NCBI GenBank assembly: GCA_003164495.1
Contig: PLTN01000038.1
Coordinates: forward strand, 1 to 35,348
Source: Vulcanimicrobiota bacterium
Lineage (GTDB): Bacteria > Vulcanimicrobiota > Vulcanimicrobiia > Vulcanimicrobiales > Vulcanimicrobiaceae
Length of the DNA: 35,348 nucleotides
Direction: 5' to 3'
Shown: positions 16,823-24,917 of the stretch, piece by piece
Layout of the letters: each line of letters starts with the position of its first letter
How positions within the stretch are numbered: position 1 is the first letter of the stretch
Position numbers and translations under genes: made by a program
Notes under the pieces: generated by a model
The model's input: the letters and a program-made list of their open reading frames with translations, nothing else
Databases searched by the model: none
What the model was told of the DNA's origin: nothing

Positions 16823-17007
16823 GTCATCCCGAGCTTGTCGAGGGACCGTCCCAATCTACACTACCGAGCGCGAGCGCGAAGGCGCGAGCAGTGGAGTAAA
16901 GAAAGAAAAAAAGTAGCCACTGCTTGCGCCTTCGCGCTCGCACGCAAATCGCCGAGATTTACTGCAGTTCCTCGACTGCGCGCCTTCGGCGCTCCGCTCG
17001 GAATGAC
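16823..17007. mobile_element. MITE-like element with inverted ends and a long internal hairpin
   Basis: GTCATCCCGAGC (16823-16834) is repeated in inverted form as GCTCGGAATGAC (16996-17007), 11 of 12 matching. Both ends touch a TA dinucleotide, possibly a target duplication. Inside is a 25-bp stem (16870-16894 with 16917-16941, one G-T pair) around a 22-nt purine-rich loop. No transposase frame is inside; frames crossing it are shadows. This fills the gap between the MFS and MmgE/PrpD genes. It resembles dispersed TGTCAT-CCGAGC repeats seen in many bacterial genomes. Confidence 0.7.
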
Positions 17008-18320
17008 TAAATAGTTTCGAGGGCGCCGAGTAGCGCGGCGGGGCCTTCGTCGACGGCCCGGTTGCAGAGTTCGTGCATTTCGGCGGTGTAGGCGGGCGAC
17101 TTTGCTTGCAGTTCGGCGAACGAGAGCGGGACTTCGGGGTCGCCGGGCGGGTGTTCGAGCGTCAGCGTGTGTTCGCGGCCGTCGTTCATGCGCACTGTGA
17201 CGCGTGCCGGCCATAGGCGCGGATACAGGGCGTCGAACGCATCACTTGCCACGACCTCGACGCGCTTCTCGAAAGCGAGGATCGCGTCGCTGAACGGTCC
17301 GGCGCGCACGACATCGTAGAGCACGCTGCGGTCGAGCGCGGCGGCGGCAACTTGGAAGGCTTGGCTCGTCGCCGTCGACAGGCGCTCCCCGGGGCGTGAG
17401 GGGTTCTCGATCATCCACGCGTAGTCGCGCGGAACCTCGACGCGCACGTGGGCGACCTGCGCCGGATCGATGCGTTCGCGCTCGCTCAACGCGATGTACG
17501 CGGCCGCTCCCGAGAGCGCTTGGCGTGACGTGCAGAACGGTTTTTGCGCGAGTGCGCCGATCTCGCCGTCGCCGATCGGACGCGCCGCGAGTTCTTCATC
17601 CATGACGTTCGGCAGCGCGACCGATTCATCGAGCAACAGGCCCGCAGCACCGGCGGCCGCGGCGTCGACGCCGCATTCCACCGAAGCACCGAAGAGATAC
17701 CAGCGGGCCGTGCGGGCACCGCTCCGGCCGACGCGCGAGATACTGCGCAGCGAGGCGATGCGCAAGGCTTGCGCGAGCGAGGGCGCATCGAGGCCGAGCA
17801 TCACGCCGGCGACGGCAGCTGCGGTAACGGGTGCAACCGCAATCGTAGGCCACGTTCCGCTGCGCAGCACGCTCGCGCCGCCGACGGCCGTGCCGAAACG
17901 AATCGCAGCCGCGTAACCGGCCGCGAGCCCGCGCCGTAACGTCGCGCCGTCGAGCGCCGTACGCGCGGCCACGGCGAGCGCCGCCGGAATTACGACGGCG
18001 CTCGCCGTGACGCACGTGGCGAGATGAATGTCGTCGATCTCGGTGTGACGGATCGTTATGGCAAACGCGTTCGTTTGCCGCGGCGTCACGTGCGCCGTGC
18101 CGGCCACGCGCGCGGCGGCGCGGCCCTCGTCCGTTTGGCGGCCGGCGAGGAAGGCCGCGATCGTATCGCCGAGCCGCCGCGCCGCGATCTCGGATGCTAC
18201 GTCGGCAGCATCGATCGCGGTGAGGCGTTCGGCGAAGGTCGCGAACGTGTTAGACGAGTGCGGGCTGGGCGCGGAGGCAGAAGTCGCCGAAGGCTTCGCC
18301 GGGTTGTCGATCGATGGCAT
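17007..18320 (-). CDS. MmgE/PrpD family protein
   Basis: 437 residues. The family includes 2-methylcitrate dehydratase and cis-aconitate decarboxylase. A helical N-terminal domain (RRLGDTIAAFLAG, GYAAAIRFGTAVGG, WPTIAVAPVTAAAVAGVMLGLD) precedes the small lid domain (VRVEVPRDYAWMIENPSRPGERLSTATSQAF). KPFCTSRQALSGA corresponds to the conserved KPY-x-x-C region. Substrate not determined; no methylcitrate-cycle neighbours are present. Start ATG 18320 overlaps cysI by 71 nt; no other start codon lies in the early frame. The TAG stop at 17007-17009 abuts the MITE-like element. Confidence 0.8.
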   Translation of the reverse strand: MPSIDNPAKPSATSASAPSPHSSNTFATFAERLTAIDAADVASEIAARRLGDTIAAFLAGRQTDEGRAAARVAGTAHVTPRQTNAFAITIRHTEIDDIHLATCVTASAVVIPAALAVAARTALDGATLRRGLAAGYAAAIRFGTAVGGASVLRSGTWPTIAVAPVTAAAVAGVMLGLDAPSLAQALRIASLRSISRVGRSGARTARWYLFGASVECGVDAAAAGAAGLLLDESVALPNVMDEELAARPIGDGEIGALAQKPFCTSRQALSGAAAYIALSERERIDPAQVAHVRVEVPRDYAWMIENPSRPGERLSTATSQAFQVAAAALDRSVLYDVVRAGPFSDAILAFEKRVEVVASDAFDALYPRLWPARVTVRMNDGREHTLTLEHPPGDPEVPLSFAELQAKSPAYTAEMHELCNRAVDEGPAALLGALETI

Positions 18321-19905
18321 ATGCCCGGAACAGTTCCGAAAGTACGCCGGCGATCTCCTCGCCCTTGACCTTCTCGCGATAGGTCGTGTTGAGCCGCGTC
18401 GAGCCGGGATTGCCGCCGACCGAGATGATGTAGGTGTTGAGGCTCATCCCGACGATCCCGATTTCGCCCGTTGACGGCCGCGCGCAGCTGTTCGGGCAGC
18501 CGGTCATGCGGATCGTCGGTACGCCCTCGCGCAACCCGGCAGCCTGCCATGCTTGGCGGATGCTCTCGAGCATCGCCGGCAGGAAGCGCTCCGATTCCGC
18601 CAGTGCGAGGCCGCACGTCGGCAGGGCCGGGCATGCCAGCGCCCGGCGTTCGAAGTCATCGGCGTTGTTGAGCACGCCGTTGGCCTTCAGAATCGCGTCG
18701 ATCGTTTCACGCTGCGCCGCGTCGACATCGACGATCAAGAGCGACTGGTTGGGGGTGGCGACGAGATTGCGGCCGGTTTGCGCGACGATGTCGCGCAGCG
18801 CGGTCTTCAAGTGCACCGTGCCGTGATCGACGACGCGTCCGCTCAAGATGTCGAGCGCGTAGAACCACTTGCCGTCGCCTTGCGCGGCCCAGCCCTGATA
18901 CTCGGGCACCGACCATGCGGGCAGCGGGCGCCATTTGCCGAGCGTGAAACCGGCCTGCTTTTCGACGGCCTCGCGGAACCATGCGATGCCGCGATCCTCG
19001 ATCGTGTACTTGAGCCGCGCGTGTTTACGGTTCGTGCGGTCGCCGTAGTCGCGCTGCACGATCACGATCGCTTGCACGGCCGCGATCAGCTGCTCGGGCG
19101 TGACGAACGCGAACTCATCGGCCAACCGCGGGAAGGTCGCGTGTTTGCCGTGCGTCATGCCGAGGCCGCCGCCGACCGTGAGGTTGTAGCCTTCGATCGT
19201 GCCGTCGTCCGCGACGAGCGGAACGATGCCCGCGTCGTTGGTATAGAGGTCGACCGAATTATCGCCCGGCACGGTGACCGCGATCTTGAACTTACGCGGC
19301 AGATAGGCCGCGCCGTAGATCGGTTCGTCGACCGGTTCGCTTTGCGTCGTATGCGCGAGCTCGCCGTCGCTCCAGAGTTCGACGTAGGCTTTCGTACGCG
19401 GCGTAAGGGCGTCGGCGATCGCGAACGCCGCGGCGTGCGCGGCATCGTAGTCGGGCCGGCGCAGCGGGAACGGCGTGGCCATCACGTTGCGGTTGACGTC
19501 GCCGCACGCTGCCAGCGTCGAGCCGAGATGTTCGTTGATCTGGTGGATGACTTCGTGCAGGTTGCTCTTGTGCACGCCGTGCAGTTGGAGCGCGCCGCGC
19601 GTCGTGACGCGGATCGAGCCGTTGCCGTAGAGATCGGCCAGCTTGTCGATGCCGAGGTAGAAGTCGGCCGGCAGAAAGCCGCCCGGGCACTTGGTGCGGA
19701 TCATGCAGCTGAAATCGCGACCGGCGCCCGTTTCGCGCGCGGACTTGCGCGCGTCGCGGTCGTCCTGTTGATAGACGCCGTGGAACTTCAGCAGCTGAAT
19801 CGCTTCGTCGCTGAAGTGATCTGCGGGGGTGGCGAGCTCCTCGGGAATCGAGCCGCGCAGCCCGTTGCTCGCGCGTTTTAGGGCCTCGACATCCAACTTA
19901 CTCAT
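18250..19905 (-). CDS. Sulfite reductase hemoprotein (CysI-like)
   Basis: 551 residues of the NIR/SIR siroheme enzymes. The 4Fe-4S/siroheme cysteines are Cys425, Cys431 (ALACPALPTCGLA) and Cys470, Cys474 (MTGCPNSCARPSTGEIG). N-terminal ferredoxin-like half (FSCMIRTKCPGGFLPADFYLGI, then TTRGALQLHGV) and the anion-binding arginines fit. The cysteine segments resemble sulfite more than nitrite reductases, so six-electron reduction of sulfite to sulfide is favoured, though ferredoxin-nitrite reductase is the alternative. ATG 19905 lacks its own good Shine-Dalgarno; it overlaps the stop of a short leader ORF. No cysJ or cysH is in the window. Confidence 0.88.
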   Translation of the reverse strand: MSKLDVEALKRASNGLRGSIPEELATPADHFSDEAIQLLKFHGVYQQDDRDARKSARETGAGRDFSCMIRTKCPGGFLPADFYLGIDKLADLYGNGSIRVTTRGALQLHGVHKSNLHEVIHQINEHLGSTLAACGDVNRNVMATPFPLRRPDYDAAHAAAFAIADALTPRTKAYVELWSDGELAHTTQSEPVDEPIYGAAYLPRKFKIAVTVPGDNSVDLYTNDAGIVPLVADDGTIEGYNLTVGGGLGMTHGKHATFPRLADEFAFVTPEQLIAAVQAIVIVQRDYGDRTNRKHARLKYTIEDRGIAWFREAVEKQAGFTLGKWRPLPAWSVPEYQGWAAQGDGKWFYALDILSGRVVDHGTVHLKTALRDIVAQTGRNLVATPNQSLLIVDVDAAQRETIDAILKANGVLNNADDFERRALACPALPTCGLALAESERFLPAMLESIRQAWQAAGLREGVPTIRMTGCPNSCARPSTGEIGIVGMSLNTYIISVGGNPGSTRLNTTYREKVKGEEIAGVLSELFRAYAIDRQPGEAFGDFCLRAQPALV

Positions 19906-19933
19906 GCGGGCTCGCCGCCATCCAGGTATTCAC
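19898..19933 (-). CDS. Possible 11-residue leader ORF before cysI
   Basis: A GTG at 19933 lies five bases after a strong AGGAG (19939-19943) and opens a frame of 11 codons (VNTWMAASPHE) ending in a TAA that overlaps the cysI start (ATGAGTAA). The cysI frame is closed just upstream by TGA, so this Shine-Dalgarno cannot serve cysI directly at 36 nt. It may couple or attenuate cysI translation. No cysteine codon is present. Confidence 0.5.
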   Translation of the reverse strand: MNTWMAASPHE

Positions 19934-19974
19934 GATTTCTCCTAAGCTAACCACAAGCCGTTACCCTACCACAC

Positions 19975-19986
19975 TGGACCGGTCCA
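19975..19986. promoter_or_regulatory. Perfect 12-bp palindrome between cysI and the SDR gene
   Basis: TGGACCGGTCCA is self-complementary and lies midway between two divergent genes, 42 nt before the SDR start. It resembles a dimeric regulator operator (TGG-N-CCA type). No regulator gene is adjacent, so the identity of the binding protein is open. Confidence 0.4.
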
Positions 19987-20028
19987 CGTCAAACAAGGGT
20001 TCGCGCCCGGCCGCGGAAGCCGAGCCCC

Positions 20029-20796
20029 ATGGATCTCGGCCTCGCGGGGAAGACCGCGCTCATCACGGGCGGCAGCGCCGGCATCGGCCTCGCCTGCGCC
20101 AAAATGCTTGCCGGCGAGGGGGTCGCCGTTGCCATCGCCGCCCGCGACCCGGCCCGCCTCGCGGCGACCGCCGCTAGCTTGCGGGTGCATTTCGTGACGG
20201 CCGACCTTTCCAAGGCTGAGGACGTGCTGCGCACCGCGCACGAGGCGGAGCAGGCCTTGGGCCGGATCGACATCCTGATCAACTGCGCGGGCTCGGCGAT
20301 GGGTGGCCCGTTTCTCGAGGTTGCCGACGCGGCGTACCTCGACGCCTGGAACCTCAAGCTGCTCGGCTATATCCGCATGACTCGCGCGGTCGTTCCGGGG
20401 ATGATCGCGCGCCGCGACGGCCGCATCGTGAACATCGTCGGGGGCGCCGGCCGCTACCCCAACGCCTCGTTCCTCACCGGGAGCACGAGCAACGCCGCGC
20501 TGCTGAACTTCACCCGCGGGCTGTCCAAGGAACTCGCGTCGTACAACGTGCGCATCAACGCGATCTCGCCCGGATCGACCGAGACCGAACGCAGCGAACG
20601 GCAGCTGAAGTCCCGGATCGCGCCGGGGCAAACGCTCGAGGAAGCCCGGGCCGCCCGGCTCGCGCAAATCCCGCTGCAACGCATGACGCAGCCCGAAGAG
20701 ATCGCTTCGATGGCGGCGCTGATCGTCTCCGACCGGATGGCCTCGATGACCGGCGCCGAGGTCCTCATCGACGGCGGCGTGATGCCTTCCGTTTAG
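20029..20796 (+). CDS. SDR-family protein lacking the canonical catalytic residues
   Basis: 255 residues, classical SDR length. The cofactor loop TGGSAGIG (13-20), NCAG (85-88), Asn108 and the ending LIDGG are present. However, the catalytic Ser region reads IVNIVGGAG instead of IVNISS, and where YxxxK is expected the chain reads TGSTSNAALLNF, so Tyr and Lys are replaced (Gly151 and Asn155 by alignment to YSASKAALL). Some SDR subgroups with an NAAL motif share this change. It may bind NAD(P) but use different chemistry. Divergent from cysI; followed after 7 nt by the second 53-bp repeat. Confidence 0.82.
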   Translation: MDLGLAGKTALITGGSAGIGLACAKMLAGEGVAVAIAARDPARLAATAASLRVHFVTADLSKAEDVLRTAHEAEQALGRIDILINCAGSAMGGPFLEVADAAYLDAWNLKLLGYIRMTRAVVPGMIARRDGRIVNIVGGAGRYPNASFLTGSTSNAALLNFTRGLSKELASYNVRINAISPGSTETERSERQLKSRIAPGQTLEEARAARLAQIPLQRMTQPEEIASMAALIVSDRMASMTGAEVLIDGGVMPSV

Positions 20797-20803
20797 CGTG
20801 TCG

Positions 20804-20856
20804 GGCGGCTTGGGCGCAGCCCAAACGCGAAGGATTCACGGAACGTGAATCCACTA
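20804..20856 (-). repeat. 53-bp double-hairpin repeat, copy 2 (inverted)
   Basis: On the minus strand it matches copy 1 at 850-902 in 51 of 53 bases, with both hairpins kept (the two differences are in unpaired or loop bases). It lies between two convergent genes. Its first three bases on the minus strand are the TAG stop of the small membrane protein gene. Confidence 0.85.
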
Positions 20857-21186
20857 GTTCAGGTTGATGTTGTTGACGTTGTGATCGCCGCGCGCGCCGA
20901 AGCGGACGAGCATCGCATCGGCGTGGAACGGGCCGATGCGCTCGAGCGGGATGTGCGGCGGTACCACCGGTCCGCTATGCGGTAAACGATCGCGCGCGGC
21001 TTGTACGCAGATCGATGCGGCCGCGACGAGCGCGAAGCCGGCGAAGAGTTCCCACACCGGCGTGGGCCAGGGCGGGGCGTGTCCCAGCAGCGAGAGGACG
21101 GCACGAATCGCCGTCATGACGATAAGGGCTTCGAGGAGCACGAGCTTCATAGCATCAGCCGCCGGGAAAGGGTGCCGAGTCTCCAT
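20854..21186 (-). CDS. Small membrane protein, unknown
   Basis: 110 residues with two probable membrane segments (LVLLEALIVMTAIRAVLSLLG and ELFAGFALVAAASICV) and a C-terminal tail DNA-encoded up to the repeat-borne TAG. No family is recognised. An internal start at Met13 (21150) would give 98 residues and place the first helix right at the N-terminus; neither start has a clear Shine-Dalgarno. It lies 31 nt downstream of the permease gene on the same strand, so it may be the last gene of that operon. Confidence 0.45.
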   Translation of the reverse strand: METRHPFPAADAMKLVLLEALIVMTAIRAVLSLLGHAPPWPTPVWELFAGFALVAAASICVQAARDRLPHSGPVVPPHIPLERIGPFHADAMLVRFGARGDHNVNNINLN

Positions 21187-21217
21187 TCTGCCCGGCGCCG
21201 CAGTTCCTCTCTACCCA

Positions 21218-22009
21218 TCAGAGTTCTTCACGCAACGTACTTTCGTGCCAATGGCCTAAGAGCGCGTTGTTGAGGGCGACCATCAGGAGGTAGAGCAGAA
21301 CGCCGCTGAGCGCGATCAAGAACAGCGCGGCGAACATCAGCGGGATGTCGAGCTGAAAGCCGGCCTGAAGGATCTGATAGGCCAGGCCCGCGCTGCGGCC
21401 GCCGGTTCCGGCGACGAATTCCGCCACCACCGCCCCGATCAGCGCCAGGCCGCTCGCAATGCGTAAGCCGGCCAAGAAAAACGGGAGCGCGGAGGGGATG
21501 CGCAAGCGCAGCAGGGTCTCGAGCCGCGTCGCTTTGTTCATGCGAAAGTAACTGAGCAATCCGGGATCGACGCTGTGCAGTCCGATCGTCGTGTTCGAGA
21601 TGACGGGAAAGATCGCGACCACCGCCGCGCAGATCGTGAGCGAAAGCGACGTGTTCTTCACGAGGATGATGATCAGCGGCGCGATCGCGACGACGGGCGT
21701 CACTTGCAGCAGGACGGCATACGGAAAGAAACTCGCCTCGATGACCTTGCTCTGCACGAACACAAACGCAATCAGCGTGCCGAGGACGACCGCGATGGCA
21801 AAGGCTTGCAGCGTGATGAGCAGCGTGGTGCCGAGCGCGCGCAAAAGCACCGGCCACTCGCGCACGAGCGCGCCGGCGATCGCACTCGGCATCGGGAAGA
21901 GATACGCCGGCACGTGCCAGGCTCGGCAAGCGCCTTCCCAGAGCACGAGGATCAGCAGGCCGACCACGATCGGTGCGCCGGTGCGAAAGGCGGTGTGCGG
22001 CTCGTTCAC
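21218..22009 (-). CDS. ABC transporter permease, SsuC/TauC-like (system 1)
   Basis: 263-residue inner-membrane permease of the BPD family with about six helices. The EAA-type cytoplasmic loop is around LRLRIPSALPFFLAGLRIASGLALIGAVVAEF. VQSKVIEASFFPYAVLLQVTPVVAIAPLIIILV is typical of nitrate/sulfonate/taurine/HMP permeases. The GTG start overlaps the ATPase stop in a GTGA junction (22006-22009). Together with the two genes upstream it completes one importer. Confidence 0.9.
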   Translation of the reverse strand: MNEPHTAFRTGAPIVVGLLILVLWEGACRAWHVPAYLFPMPSAIAGALVREWPVLLRALGTTLLITLQAFAIAVVLGTLIAFVFVQSKVIEASFFPYAVLLQVTPVVAIAPLIIILVKNTSLSLTICAAVVAIFPVISNTTIGLHSVDPGLLSYFRMNKATRLETLLRLRIPSALPFFLAGLRIASGLALIGAVVAEFVAGTGGRSAGLAYQILQAGFQLDIPLMFAALFLIALSGVLLYLLMVALNNALLGHWHESTLREEL

Positions 22010-22803
22010 GCTTCGGCCCCTCCCGCGACCGAGGCCGCGTGCAAGATCTTCGAGAGTTCGCGCGAGAGCTCGGCGAACCGCGCGCTGGTTCGGAAGTCGT
22101 CGCCGCGCGGCTCGGGTTCGTCAACCCGGAACTCGGCAAATACGCGGCCGGGATTCGCGGCCATCACGATCACGCGCGTCGAGAGAAAGACCGCCTCGTA
22201 GAGGGAATGCGTCACGAAGATCGTCGTCAGCTTCCGTTCGAACGAGAGCCGCAGCAAATCGTCATCGAGCCGGTTGCGCGTGAACTCATCGAGCGCGCCG
22301 AACGGTTCGTCCATCAGGAGCAAATCGGGATCGGTCACGAGCGCGCGCGCGATCGAGACGCGCATGCGCATGCCGCCGGAGAGCTGGCGCGGATAGTGGC
22401 GGCGGAATCCGGTCAGGTTGACGTTCGCCAGCGCCGCGTCGACGCGCGGCGCCGCCTGTTCCTTCGATACGTGGTCGAGGTCGAGCGGCAGGCGGACGTT
22501 GGTGTCGACGCGCGACCACGGCATCAGCGTCGGTTCTTGGAAAACGAACGCGATCTGGTGTCCGGGTTGACCGACGCGTTCGAAGCCCTCACCCCACCAG
22601 CCGAGTTCACCGCTGGTCGGTGCGATCAAATTGGCGATCAGCTTGAGCAGCGTGCTCTTGCCGCAGCCCGACGGGCCGATCAAGGTGACGAACTCACCCG
22701 GCTGCACGCAAAGATCGATCGGTGCGAGCCCGCGCATACCGTTGGAAAAGACCTTGTCGGCGCCGCGGAGTTCCACCACCGCGGGGCCCGTTGCGCCGGT
22801 CAC
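22006..22803 (-). CDS. ABC transporter ATPase, SsuB/TauB-like (system 1)
   Basis: 265-residue ATPase. Walker [11 protein letters not shown]-loop [11 protein letters not shown], signature [15 protein letters not shown], Walker [13 protein letters not shown] and the switch His in FVTHSLYEA are all intact. The GTG at 22803 overlaps the SBP stop (GTGA, 22800-22803). The longer frame upstream is a shadow of the SBP gene. It powers the permease encoded downstream. Confidence 0.92.
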   Translation of the reverse strand: MTGATGPAVVELRGADKVFSNGMRGLAPIDLCVQPGEFVTLIGPSGCGKSTLLKLIANLIAPTSGELGWWGEGFERVGQPGHQIAFVFQEPTLMPWSRVDTNVRLPLDLDHVSKEQAAPRVDAALANVNLTGFRRHYPRQLSGGMRMRVSIARALVTDPDLLLMDEPFGALDEFTRNRLDDDLLRLSFERKLTTIFVTHSLYEAVFLSTRVIVMAANPGRVFAEFRVDEPEPRGDDFRTSARFAELSRELSKILHAASVAGGAEA

Positions 22804-23804
22804 GCGATGATGTTCAGACCTTTGACGAACCGCGTGGTGTAGGCCGACTGCCAAGGCGTCGCCGCTTTGAGCATGTTGGTGCCCACCATGAAGTCGCGCG
22901 TTTTCTTCCAGCGCGTATCGGTCATGATGCCGATGCCCTGCGTTGCGGCGTCGCCGCCGGTCACGCACTTGATCGCTTTGAAGCGGCCGATGCTGAACGC
23001 GATCTGATCGTCGCCTTGCTTCGGGTTCGCTTCCTTGATCAGCGCGTTGCCCGGCGCCGGATGCGCGAGGTAGTCTTTCCAGCCTTGCATCGTGGCCTTC
23101 ACGAAGGCGGCCACCGCCGCGGAGTTGTTCTCCATGTACGCGCGGGTGGTGACGAGCGTCGTGCTGTACGGCGGATACCCGTCGTCGGCGAAGAGGAAGA
23201 ACTTCGTCTTCACGCCGTTCTTCTGCGCTTCGAACGGCTCGGCTGTGATGTAGCCTTGCTGTGCCAGCGTCGGATCGACGTAGAACGGCTGCAGGTTGAA
23301 CGTATACGTTCCGGCTTGGTCGTCGGTGAAGCCGTACTTCTGTTTCAGCCACGGCCAGAACGTGGAGAACGCCGTGCTCGAGACCAGGATCTTCCGCCCT
23401 TTGAGCGCGGCCAGCGACGGCACGTCGGTGTGCGCCATGATGCCTTGCAGGTCGAACTGGTTGACGGCACCGATCGCCACGGCCGGCACGCCCTTCTCGA
23501 TGCTGTCGAGCACTTCGATGTCGTAGCTGACGATGATGTCCGCGTCGCCGCCGGCGAGGAGCTGCATGCCGTTGACCTGCGGCCCGCCCATCTGGATGTC
23601 GACGTCGAGCCCGGCTTTCTGATAGAGTCCGGAGGCCTTGGCCTGGTAGAAGCCGCCGTGTTCGGCTTCGGCGAACCAGTTGGTCAGGAAGCGGATTTTC
23701 GTCGCCGCGCGCGCCGGCGTAATGCGACTGCCGGCGGCGACGAGGGCGGTAGCGGCACCAGCGATGGCTGACCGGCGCGAGTAAGCGACGTCGTTCGTAG
23801 ACAT
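22800..23804 (-). CDS. NMT1/THI5-like ABC substrate-binding protein (system 1)
   Basis: 334 residues from ATG 23804. The N-terminus has a twin-arginine-like signal (SRRSAIAGAATALVAAG, ending PARAA), unlike the Sec signal of the second system. The mature part FLTNWFAEAEHGGFYQAKASGLY and GGPQVNGMQLLAGGDADI is typical of NMT1-type binding proteins, which carry thiamine pyrimidines, sulfonates or aromatics. Ligand unknown. A TTG at 23846 is an unlikely longer start. It is preceded by an inverted repeat (23836-23862) separating it from the oxygenase gene. Confidence 0.85.
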   Translation of the reverse strand: MSTNDVAYSRRSAIAGAATALVAAGSRITPARAATKIRFLTNWFAEAEHGGFYQAKASGLYQKAGLDVDIQMGGPQVNGMQLLAGGDADIIVSYDIEVLDSIEKGVPAVAIGAVNQFDLQGIMAHTDVPSLAALKGRKILVSSTAFSTFWPWLKQKYGFTDDQAGTYTFNLQPFYVDPTLAQQGYITAEPFEAQKNGVKTKFFLFADDGYPPYSTTLVTTRAYMENNSAAVAAFVKATMQGWKDYLAHPAPGNALIKEANPKQGDDQIAFSIGRFKAIKCVTGGDAATQGIGIMTDTRWKKTRDFMVGTNMLKAATPWQSAYTTRFVKGLNIIA

Positions 23805-23835
23805 GGGGATTAGTAGCTGCGAAACTGCGGACCCA

Positions 23836-23862
23836 CCGTTGGACAAGTTGCTAGTCCAACGG
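23836..23862. promoter_or_regulatory. 9-bp inverted repeat with 9-nt spacer
   Basis: CCGTTGGAC (23836-23844) and GTCCAACGG (23854-23862) are perfect inverted arms. It lies in the only real gap of the transport operon, between the oxygenase stop and the system 1 SBP. No T-run follows on the minus strand. It could be an operator or an mRNA-stabilising or attenuating stem that sets the ratio of the two halves. Confidence 0.55.
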
Positions 23863-23903
23863 CACCGGGCGTGGCCGTGCGTTGAAGACCGCTGTTCTTT
23901 TGT

Positions 23904-24917
23904 TTACTGAGCCGGAGCCAGGGGTGTCACCGCTATGTTGTGGACTTGGTGCAACTTGTTGGCGAAATAGTCTCCGGCGCTGACAGCTTCATATTTCTTC
24001 GGAGCCTCCGGCGTGATACAGGACGCGATCGTGTCGATCATCGCCTCGAGGTTCGGCTGGTGAAAGAAGACGACCGAAAGCCGGCGCGAATCGGCAGTAT
24101 CATCGCTCGGCGGGTTGACGACCCGGTGCAGGGTTGAGCGCCAGCGGTCGTTGGTCCACTGCGCGAGCATATCGCCGAGATTCACGATGAACGTGCCGGG
24201 AACGGGGATGACATCGTGCCACTCGCCGTCCGTACCCATCACTTGCAAGCCGCCCGGACGGTCCTCCGCCATCAACAGCGTGATGCTGCCGAAATCGGTG
24301 TGCTCGCCGTTGCGCAGTTGACCGGACAACGGCGGAGTGTCGAGCCGTGGGTAGTGCTGTGCCACCAGTTGACTGATCGCGCGATCGATCTTGTCTTCGA
24401 ACCATTCCGGTTCCAGTCCGAGGGCGACGGCGAATATTTCCATCAAGCGGCTCGAGAGCTGCGTCGCAGCCGCGTAGTAGTGCTGCCAGACATCGCGCAT
24501 CGCAACCGGCGCTTTCGGCCAGATATTCGGCAGAAAGAACCGGCGAGCGGCATCCGATTCGTAGTACGGGTCGCCGGCCCGCGCTTCGGGTCCGGCGCGG
24601 AATGATTCGCGCAGGTCCGGCGGCAGAACGAGGCCGAGCGTGCGCGCATTCGCGCCGCTTGCGAAGCGATGGTAGCCGCGGCGGGCGAACGCGTTGTGCG
24701 ATTCGTAGCGTAGCCGCTCGTCCAGAGGTAAGTCAAAGAACTCTTTTGATACACGCATCATGACGTCCATCAACGCGCGTTCGACGCCGTGACCGGAGAC
24801 GATCAGGAAGCCCCACTCGCGGCATGCAGCATCGACCGCTTGCGTGACGTCGAGGCGCGCGCTTGCTTCCGGCGAGAACCAACCAGATATATCGATAACG
24901 GGGATGTTCGAGCTCAT
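23904..24917 (-). CDS. 2-oxoglutarate/Fe(II) oxygenase, isopenicillin N synthase-like
   Basis: 337 residues with the DIOX_N part (IPVIDISGWF, CREWGFLIVSGHGV) and a C-terminal jelly roll. The iron ligands are His206 and Asp208 (GEHTDFGSITLL) and His264 (STLHRVVNP); the 2-oxoglutarate contact is Arg279-x-Ser281 (RRLSVVFFHQP). Such enzymes hydroxylate, desaturate or cyclise small molecules. Placed between two importers and overlapping the permease stop in ATGA (24914-24917), it likely acts on an imported compound. The substrate cannot be read from sequence. Confidence 0.9.
   Translation of the reverse strand: MSSNIPVIDISGWFSPEASARLDVTQAVDAACREWGFLIVSGHGVERALMDVMMRVSKEFFDLPLDERLRYESHNAFARRGYHRFASGANARTLGLVLPPDLRESFRAGPEARAGDPYYESDAARRFFLPNIWPKAPVAMRDVWQHYYAAATQLSSRLMEIFAVALGLEPEWFEDKIDRAISQLVAQHYPRLDTPPLSGQLRNGEHTDFGSITLLMAEDRPGGLQVMGTDGEWHDVIPVPGTFIVNLGDMLAQWTNDRWRSTLHRVVNPPSDDTADSRRLSVVFFHQPNLEAMIDTIASCITPEAPKKYEAVSAGDYFANKLHQVHNIAVTPLAPAQ

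Noticed and set aside
16556-17214. Frames on both strands crossing the MITE-like element
   Set aside because: Low-complexity Arg/Ser/Ala composition, no homology, conflict with the MFS and MmgE/PrpD genes.
22804-23352. Upstream extension of the system 1 ATPase frame
   Set aside because: Shadow of the SBP gene; the GTGA junction at 22800-22803 is the start.
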